This document shows, in pieces, positions 23,786 through 28,550 of a DNA stretch of 28,550 nt. How positions within the stretch are numbered: position 1 is the stretch's first letter; each line of letters begins with the position of its first letter. Under the pieces are notes generated by a model. The model saw nothing but the letters and a program-made list of their open reading frames with translations, ran no database searches and was not told the origin of the DNA. The DNA is taken from contig JBDLPS010000010.1 in assembly GCA_039800965.1 (NCBI GenBank), positions 1-28,550 on the forward strand, in the 5' to 3' direction. The stretch is from ZC4RG30 sp039800965. Its GTDB lineage: Bacteria > Pseudomonadota > Gammaproteobacteria > Steroidobacterales > Steroidobacteraceae. Both the position numbers and the translations under genes were made by a program.

Positions 23786-23791
23786 ATTGTA
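23786..23791 (-). promoter_or_regulatory. Candidate -10 box of the amino-acid permease gene
   Basis: TACAAT on the minus strand (five of six) lies 28 bases before the permease ATG in the gap after the TerC gene. The GC-rich sequence upstream gives no recognisable -35. Confidence 0.3.
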
Positions 23792-23832
23792 GGCGGCAGC
23801 CACGGCCTGCCGCCATGCCGGCGCGACCCGCT

Positions 23833-24612
23833 TCAGCCGGCGTCGTGGTTATGGGGCCCGCCGCCGAGGTGCGCGTGCCCCGCCTGCTCGTGCCGTCGTG
23901 CCAGCAGCGCGCGCAGCCTCAGGTTGACCATCTCGACCACCACGGAGAACGCCATGGCGAAGTAAAGGTAGGGTTTGGGGATGTGCAGCGCGAGGCCCTC
24001 GCCCATCAGCGCGAAACCGACGAGGATCAGGAAGGCCAGCGCCAGGATCTTGACCGTCGGATGGCGCTCGACGAAAGCGGAGATGGCGCCGGAGACCAGC
24101 ATCATCACCAGCACTGCGGCGATGATGGACGCGACCATGACCGGCACCTGGTCAGGCCTTGCCAGCCCGACCGCCGTAAAAACGGAATCCAGCGAAAAGA
24201 CGATGTCGATGATCGCGATCTGCACCACGATCACGGCGAAACTGGAAAACACGCGCGTCTGGCGTGCGTCGGCCGCGCCTTCCAGCGTGTGGTGGATCTC
24301 CAGGACGCTCTTGGCCAGCAGGAACAGACCACCGCCCAGCAGGATGATGTCACGGCCCGAAAAAGCCTTGCCGGCCAGATCGAACCAAGGCTGCGTCAGT
24401 CGCATGAGCCAGACGATCGAGAACAGCAGCGCGACGCGGGTCAGCATCGCCAGCGCCAGACCGACGATGCGCGCCTTGTCGCGACGGTTCGCGGGCAGAC
24501 GCCCCACCAGGATGGAGATGAAGATGATGTTGTCGATGCCGAGGACGATCTCGAGCATCGACAACGTCGCGAACGCCAGCCACGTGCCGGGGTCCGTGAG
24601 GAACTCGATCAC
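23833..24612 (-). CDS. TerC-family integral membrane protein, coupled to secF
   Basis: The protein has 259 residues with about seven membrane helices. The TerC signature acidic residues are E21 and D27 (EIVLGIDNIIFIS) and D142 (SLDSVF), thought to handle Mn or other divalent metals. The C-terminal 20 residues hold five His (241, 246, 248, 254, 256), a possible metal-binding tail. Relatives such as Alx/YgjT export Mn; Bacillus TerC proteins have been linked to metal loading of secreted enzymes at the Sec translocon. The start is GTG 24612, overlapping the secF stop (GTGA); a longer open frame upstream only shadows secF. The gene is the last of the tgt-yajC-secD-secF run. Subgroup and metal are not determined. 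Confidence 0.93.
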   Translation of the reverse strand: MIEFLTDPGTWLAFATLSMLEIVLGIDNIIFISILVGRLPANRRDKARIVGLALAMLTRVALLFSIVWLMRLTQPWFDLAGKAFSGRDIILLGGGLFLLAKSVLEIHHTLEGAADARQTRVFSSFAVIVVQIAIIDIVFSLDSVFTAVGLARPDQVPVMVASIIAAVLVMMLVSGAISAFVERHPTVKILALAFLILVGFALMGEGLALHIPKPYLYFAMAFSVVVEMVNLRLRALLARRHEQAGHAHLGGGPHNHDAG

Positions 24613-25544
24613 GGCAGGCCGTCCACCGCCTTCTTCGACACGACCGGGAAGACGTGCTCCGCCTTCAGGCCGCAGTCGAGGGCAACCGACGCCGAGATGT
24701 AGATCGACGAATACGTGCCGGCGAGGATGCCGATGAGCATCGCCTCGGAGAAACCCCGCAGCACCGGACCGCCCAGGAACAGCAGCGCCACCACGACGAT
24801 CAGCGTGACCAGCTTGGTCATGATCGTGCGCGACAGCGTCTGGTTGATCGACTGGTCGAGGGCCACGGACGGCGTGAGCCGGCGGTTGGCCTCGAAGCGC
24901 TCGCGGATGCGGTCGAACACGATGATGGTGTCGTTCAGCGAGTAGCCTACGACGGCCAGAATGGCCGCGACGACAGCAAGATCGAAAGTCGTCTGCGTGA
25001 TCGAGAAGATGCCGAGCACCAGGATCGGGTCGTGCATCACCGCAAGGATCGCGCCGAGCGACAGGCGCCAGGTGTGGAAGCGGAACGCCACGTACGCGAA
25101 CACCAGCAGCAAGGTGACAGACAACGCCCAGATGGCGCTGTTGCGCAACTCGTCGCCGACCTGCGGACCGACGAACACGGGCTGCTGCATGCGGACGCCG
25201 GGGTCGACGGCCTGCAGCGCCGCCTCTACCTTGTCGCGAAGCTGGGTGCCCGAAGCGGCCGGATCGGGCGGCAGGCGGATGGCCACGTCGCGCGAAGAAC
25301 CGAAGTTCTGCACCGACGGTTCCTTGAAACCCGCCCTGCCGAGGCTCGCGCGCACCGCATCGAGGTTGGCGGCCTGCGGGAACGTCGCCTCGACGCTCAA
25401 CCCGCCGGTGAAATCGATCGCGAGGTTCAGCCCCTTCATGAAAAAGGACGCGAACGAGACCACCATCAGCGCGATCGACAAGCCGTACCACAGCTTGCGC
25501 GTCGCCATGAACGGGAAGTTGGTCGCCTTGTGGAAGAACTCCAT
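24609..25544 (-). CDS. secF: Protein translocase subunit SecF
   Basis: The protein has 311 residues, normal length. SecF pairs with SecD in the inner membrane and uses the proton motive force to pull exported proteins into the periplasm. TM1 (about 18-36) is followed by the signature AIDFTGG (42-48), a periplasmic P4-like domain to about 135, and five further helices with the SecF motif GYSLNDTIIVFDRIRE (200-215). The start ATG 25544 has AAGGGGA nine bases upstream, and secD ends 21 bases before. The stop overlaps the TerC start, tying TerC synthesis to SecF. Confidence 0.98.
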   Translation of the reverse strand: MEFFHKATNFPFMATRKLWYGLSIALMVVSFASFFMKGLNLAIDFTGGLSVEATFPQAANLDAVRASLGRAGFKEPSVQNFGSSRDVAIRLPPDPAASGTQLRDKVEAALQAVDPGVRMQQPVFVGPQVGDELRNSAIWALSVTLLLVFAYVAFRFHTWRLSLGAILAVMHDPILVLGIFSITQTTFDLAVVAAILAVVGYSLNDTIIVFDRIRERFEANRRLTPSVALDQSINQTLSRTIMTKLVTLIVVVALLFLGGPVLRGFSEAMLIGILAGTYSSIYISASVALDCGLKAEHVFPVVSKKAVDGLP

Positions 25545-25565
25545 GTCAGTACGTCCCCTTGTCCG

Positions 25566-27443
25566 TCAGATCGCGAGCTTCGAGGGCTTGCGCTTGCCGC
25601 CATAGATCAGCGTGATCAGCGCACGGCTGCCCATCAGGGCAGTGAACATCGATGTCAGGATGCCGAGCGTCAGCACGACCGCGAAACCGCGGATGGCGCC
25701 GGTGCCGAACACCCACAGCACCAGACCGGCAATGATGGTGGTGACGTTGGAGTCGGCGATCGCCGAAAACGCCTTTTCGAATCCGGCGCGGATTGCCGCC
25801 TGCGGCGACACGCCGTTGCGCAATTCCTCGCGGATTCGTTCGTAGATCAGCACGTTGGCGTCGACCGCCATGCCGACGGTGAGCAGGATGCCGGCGATGC
25901 CCGGCAGCGTCAGCGATGCACGCAGGCCCGGCATGGAAAGCAACCCGGTGAGCAGCACGACGTTGGCGAGCAGCACGATCGCGGCGACCACGCCGAACAC
26001 GCGGTAGTAGACGATCATGAACAGGAACACGCCAGCCATGCCGATGAGCAGGGCGTTGACGCCCATGTCGATGCTCTCCTGGCCGAGCGAAGCGCTGATC
26101 GCCCGCTCCTGGACGATGAAGAGCGGAGCGGCCAACTGGCCGGAACGCATCAGCAGCGCCAGTTCGCGCGACTCCGCCTGCGTCAGGCCGGTGATGTTGA
26201 ACTGGTTGCTGAAGACCCCGCGGATGGTCGCCTCGCTGATGACCTCCTGCGTCGTCGTCTCGCGCTCCACTTTCTCGCCGGCGACGTCGACTATCTCCCG
26301 CCGCTTCTCGATGAACACGACGGCCATCGGCTTGCCGACGTTGGCGCGGGTCGTGCGCAGCATCTCGTCGCCGGCACGGGCATCGAGGCGCACGGAGACC
26401 GACGGGCCCTCCTGGGAAGCGGAAGATGAGGCATCCACGAGCTGGTCGCCGGTCGCGATGACCTCGCGCTTGAGCAGCGTCGGGCGCCGATCGCCGCGGT
26501 GGTAGTAAAGCTTCGAGCCCAGCGGAGCGCGGTTGCGCGCCACGGCCTCGGCGACACTGTTCTGGGTATCGGCAAGGCGGAACTCGAGCGTCGCGACCTT
26601 GCCGAGGATGTCCTTCACCTCGGCCGAATTCTGCACGCCGGGCAACTGCACGTTGATGCGGTCGATGCCCTGGCGCTGCACGATCGGCTCGGACACCCCC
26701 AGCTCGTTCACGCGGTTGCGCAGCGTGACAAGGTTCTGCTCGATGGCATTGTCCTGGCGCTGGCGGACCTGCGCGTCGGAGAGGCGGGCTTCGATGTAGC
26801 GCGAACCACCCACCTCGGTGACCGAGTAGGTCAGGTCGCCGACGACCTTGCGCAGCACCTCGCGGGCACCCTGCAGATCGGCGCCTTCAGGCAGAGACAC
26901 CCGCAGCGCATTGGCGTCCTCGCTCTCGATGGCGACCGCGGCCACGTCGTTGTAGGGGATCTGCTGGGCCGTCAGCGCCCGCCGGAAATCCTGCTCGTAG
27001 CTGCCCAGCAACTGGGCGACGGCGCCTTTGACGTCCACCTGGTACAGCAGGTAAAGGCCGCCCCGCAGGTCCAGACCGAGCGGCATCGGCCGCAGGCCCA
27101 GCTTGCGGAACCACTCCGGCGCACGCGGCGCGCTGGACAACGCAGACACGTAGGTCGACGCGAGCCCCTCGTTCACCGCATCACGCGCCTTGAGCTGCTC
27201 GGCAACACCCGGGAAGCGGACCATGAGCCGCCCGTCGTCCAGATAGGCACGCGAGAAAACGACCTGCTTCTGGCGCAGGAAGTCTTCCACGCCCTGCTGG
27301 CCGGTCGCGTCGATGGCGGCACGGTCCTTGCGGGCGACCTGCAGGGCGACGTCCTCGCCGAAGAAGTTGGGGGCCGCCAGCAACAGCGCCACCAGCGTGA
27401 CGGCCGTGATGAGGATGTATTTCCAGCGCGCGTATTCGAGCAT
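25566..27443 (-). CDS. secD: Protein translocase subunit SecD
   Basis: The protein has 625 residues, typical of proteobacterial SecD. TM1 lies at about 9-24; a large periplasmic region follows, including the signature GLDLRGG (123-129) and the P1 head domain; five C-terminal helices contain the proton-path motif GMAVDANVLIYERIREEL. It ends in a basic tail (GGKRKPSKLAI). With SecF and YajC it completes late steps of Sec export. The start is ATG 27443 with AAGGGG upstream, 32 bases after yajC. Confidence 0.98.
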   Translation of the reverse strand: MLEYARWKYILITAVTLVALLLAAPNFFGEDVALQVARKDRAAIDATGQQGVEDFLRQKQVVFSRAYLDDGRLMVRFPGVAEQLKARDAVNEGLASTYVSALSSAPRAPEWFRKLGLRPMPLGLDLRGGLYLLYQVDVKGAVAQLLGSYEQDFRRALTAQQIPYNDVAAVAIESEDANALRVSLPEGADLQGAREVLRKVVGDLTYSVTEVGGSRYIEARLSDAQVRQRQDNAIEQNLVTLRNRVNELGVSEPIVQRQGIDRINVQLPGVQNSAEVKDILGKVATLEFRLADTQNSVAEAVARNRAPLGSKLYYHRGDRRPTLLKREVIATGDQLVDASSSASQEGPSVSVRLDARAGDEMLRTTRANVGKPMAVVFIEKRREIVDVAGEKVERETTTQEVISEATIRGVFSNQFNITGLTQAESRELALLMRSGQLAAPLFIVQERAISASLGQESIDMGVNALLIGMAGVFLFMIVYYRVFGVVAAIVLLANVVLLTGLLSMPGLRASLTLPGIAGILLTVGMAVDANVLIYERIREELRNGVSPQAAIRAGFEKAFSAIADSNVTTIIAGLVLWVFGTGAIRGFAVVLTLGILTSMFTALMGSRALITLIYGGKRKPSKLAI

Positions 27444-27475
27444 GACGGGAACGGCCCCTTGTCAGGCGGACGGGA

Positions 27476-27811
27476 TCAGGCGCCCTTGTAGGTGCCCTTC
27501 GGCACCAACGACGTCACCTGGCCGCGCTGCACCGTGATGCAGACGCCGTCGGCGACCTCGAGGGACACGAAGTTGTCGTTGATCTCGCGGATCTTGCCCA
27601 CGATGCCACCGGCCGTGACGACCTCGTCACCGGCGGCGAGCTTGGAGAGCATGGCCTGGTGTTCCTTGGCCCGCTTCTGCTGCGGCCGGATCAGCAGGAA
27701 ATAGAACACCACCACGAAGACGGCCAGGATCAGGATCTGGCTCAGGCCACCGCCCGGAGGCGCCGCACCCGCGGCCTGGGCCTGAGCGTCGGAAATGAGG
27801 AAGTTGGTCAT
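27476..27811 (-). CDS. yajC: Sec translocon accessory protein YajC
   Basis: The protein has 111 residues. A single membrane helix at about 25-42 (ILILAVFVVVFYFLLIRP) is followed by the YajC signature RPQQKRAKEHQ, AAGDEVVTAGGIVGKI and a C-terminal beta domain. I start at ATG 27811 because GGAGG stands nine bases before it; an in-frame ATG five codons upstream would cover that site. It belongs to the SecDF-YajC complex and lies between tgt and secD, the conserved order in proteobacteria. Confidence 0.97.
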   Translation of the reverse strand: MTNFLISDAQAQAAGAAPPGGGLSQILILAVFVVVFYFLLIRPQQKRAKEHQAMLSKLAAGDEVVTAGGIVGKIREINDNFVSLEVADGVCITVQRGQVTSLVPKGTYKGA

Positions 27812-27838
27812 CGGGTTGTCCTCCAAAAAGGCCCGCGA

Positions 27839-28550
27839 TTATGCCACAGGCGCCGGGCCAGCCCGCCGGGCAAGGGTTTCACGGGCAAAAGAGGCGAATT
27901 CGCCCCGGTCGAGCGCCTCCCGCATCCGGCGCATCAGGTCCAGATAGAAATGCAGGTTGTGGATGGTGTTGAGCCGGGCACCCAGGATCTCGTTGCAGCG
28001 ATCCAGGTGGCGCAGGTAGGCCCGCGAATAGTTGGCGCAGGTGTAGCACCCGCATTCCGGGTCGATCGGCCCCGTGTCGGACTGATGGGCGGCATTGCGG
28101 ATGTTCAGCACGCCGTCGTGCGTGAACAGGTGTCCGTTTCGGGCGTGCCGCGTGGGCATCACGCAGTCGAACATGTCCACGCCCCGGGCCACGGCCTGGA
28201 TCAGGTCTTCCGGCCGCCCGACGCCCATCAGGTAACGGGGCTTGTCGGCCGGGATGTGCGGCTCGATCGACTCGATCACGCCCAGGCGCACCTCTTCCGG
28301 TTCGCCGACGGCGAGACCGCCGATCGCATAGCCCGGGAAGCCGATCGCGACGAGCGCCTCGAGGGAAGCCTCGCGCAGTGGCGCGTACATGCCGCCCTGG
28401 ATGATGCCGAACAGGTTGCCGCGCGGCGGCGCCGGGTCCTCACGGTAGTAATGACGATGGCCGCGCGCGGCCCAGCGCATCGAGCGCTCCATGGAGTCGC
28501 GCGCCTGCTTTTCCGTGGCGGGCCAGGGCGTGCAGTCGTCGAAGGCCATG
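27839..28550 (-). CDS. tgt: Queuine tRNA-ribosyltransferase, C-terminal part (5' end outside window)
   Basis: About 236 residues of the C-terminal two thirds are present; the frame runs off the right edge, and the ATG at 28549 is an internal Met in family terms, not the start. Tgt swaps guanine 34 for preQ1 in tRNAs with GUN anticodons. Visible features are FGIIQGG, the GGLAVGEP loop, the nucleophile Asp in FDCVMPTR, and the zinc site CxCxxC with its His (fragment positions C166, C168, C171, H197). yajC starts 27 bases after its stop. queA, the usual upstream partner, would lie outside the window. Confidence 0.97.
   Translation of the reverse strand, partial: MAFDDCTPWPATEKQARDSMERSMRWAARGHRHYYREDPAPPRGNLFGIIQGGMYAPLREASLEALVAIGFPGYAIGGLAVGEPEEVRLGVIESIEPHIPADKPRYLMGVGRPEDLIQAVARGVDMFDCVMPTRHARNGHLFTHDGVLNIRNAAHQSDTGPIDPECGCYTCANYSRAYLRHLDRCNEILGARLNTIHNLHFYLDLMRRMREALDRGEFASFARETLARRAGPAPVA

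Noticed and set aside
24612..25491. 552-residue version of the TerC gene starting at 25491
   Set aside because: The extra N-terminal 293 codons are an Arg/Gly-rich shadow of secF; TerC homology begins at GTG 24612.
24654..26429. 591-codon + strand frame opposite secF and secD
   Set aside because: Same shadow effect; composition is not protein-like and both opposite genes are certain.
1..28550. CRISPR arrays, tRNAs, IS elements or attachment sites
   Set aside because: No regularly spaced repeats, cloverleaf-like segments, transposase-like frames or direct repeats bounding a block were found by eye.

Overview
This is a GC-rich, densely coded chromosomal segment from a gammaproteobacterium. 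The gene order follows the classic enterobacterial guaA-guaB / xseA / der-bamB-yfgM-hisS-rodZ-rlmN-ndk / isc / trmJ-suhB arrangement. The style (pilW-like TPR between rlmN and rodZ, a DUF5916 outer-membrane protein, a cytochrome-PQQ dehydrogenase) suggests the Xanthomonadales/Nevskiales/Steroidobacterales side of the class, but this is inference and no marker here fixes the genus. I see no tRNA, rRNA, CRISPR array, insertion sequence or prophage, and no gene-free stretch longer than about 140 bases apart from the guaB-guaA gap, which holds a small opposite-strand gene.

Layout. 1-865 (+): the 3' end of an unrecognised gene, then a secreted DUF3237/UPF0311 protein. 1003-3315 (-): a large periplasmic quinoprotein with two N-terminal haem c sites. 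3402-6802 (-): guaA and guaB, separated by a small coiled-coil/membrane gene on the + strand. 6922-9159 (-): a DUF5916 outer-membrane barrel. 9223-11396 (+): xseA translationally coupled to an M23 peptidase. 11350-18781 (-): ndk, an rlmN::pilW-like fused reading frame, a short rodZ-like gene, hisS, yfgM, bamB and der. 18850-21431 (-): trmJ, an iscS fused to a degenerate IscU-like domain, and iscA. 21483-22307 (+): suhB. 22309-23757 (-): an APC-family amino-acid permease. 23833-28550 (-): tgt (partial), yajC, secD, secF and a TerC-family gene overlapping secF.

Themes. Most genes are housekeeping: GMP synthesis (guaBA), tRNA/rRNA modification (tgt, trmJ, rlmN), histidyl-tRNA synthesis, ribosome assembly (der), outer-membrane assembly (bamB, yfgM), Sec export (yajC-secDF), Fe-S assembly (iscS, iscA) and DNA repair (xseA). 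The unusual content lies in how conserved neighbours have been altered: two fusions (RlmN with a PilW-like TPR domain; IscS with an IscU-like domain that has lost most cluster ligands), loss of ispG and of most of the isc operon from otherwise preserved synteny, a RodZ lacking its periplasmic domain, a TerC metal transporter coupled to secF, a small antisense gene splitting guaB from guaA, and a quinoprotein with a lanthanide-type DYD motif. Many genes are linked by 1-4 base start/stop overlaps and GTG starts are common.
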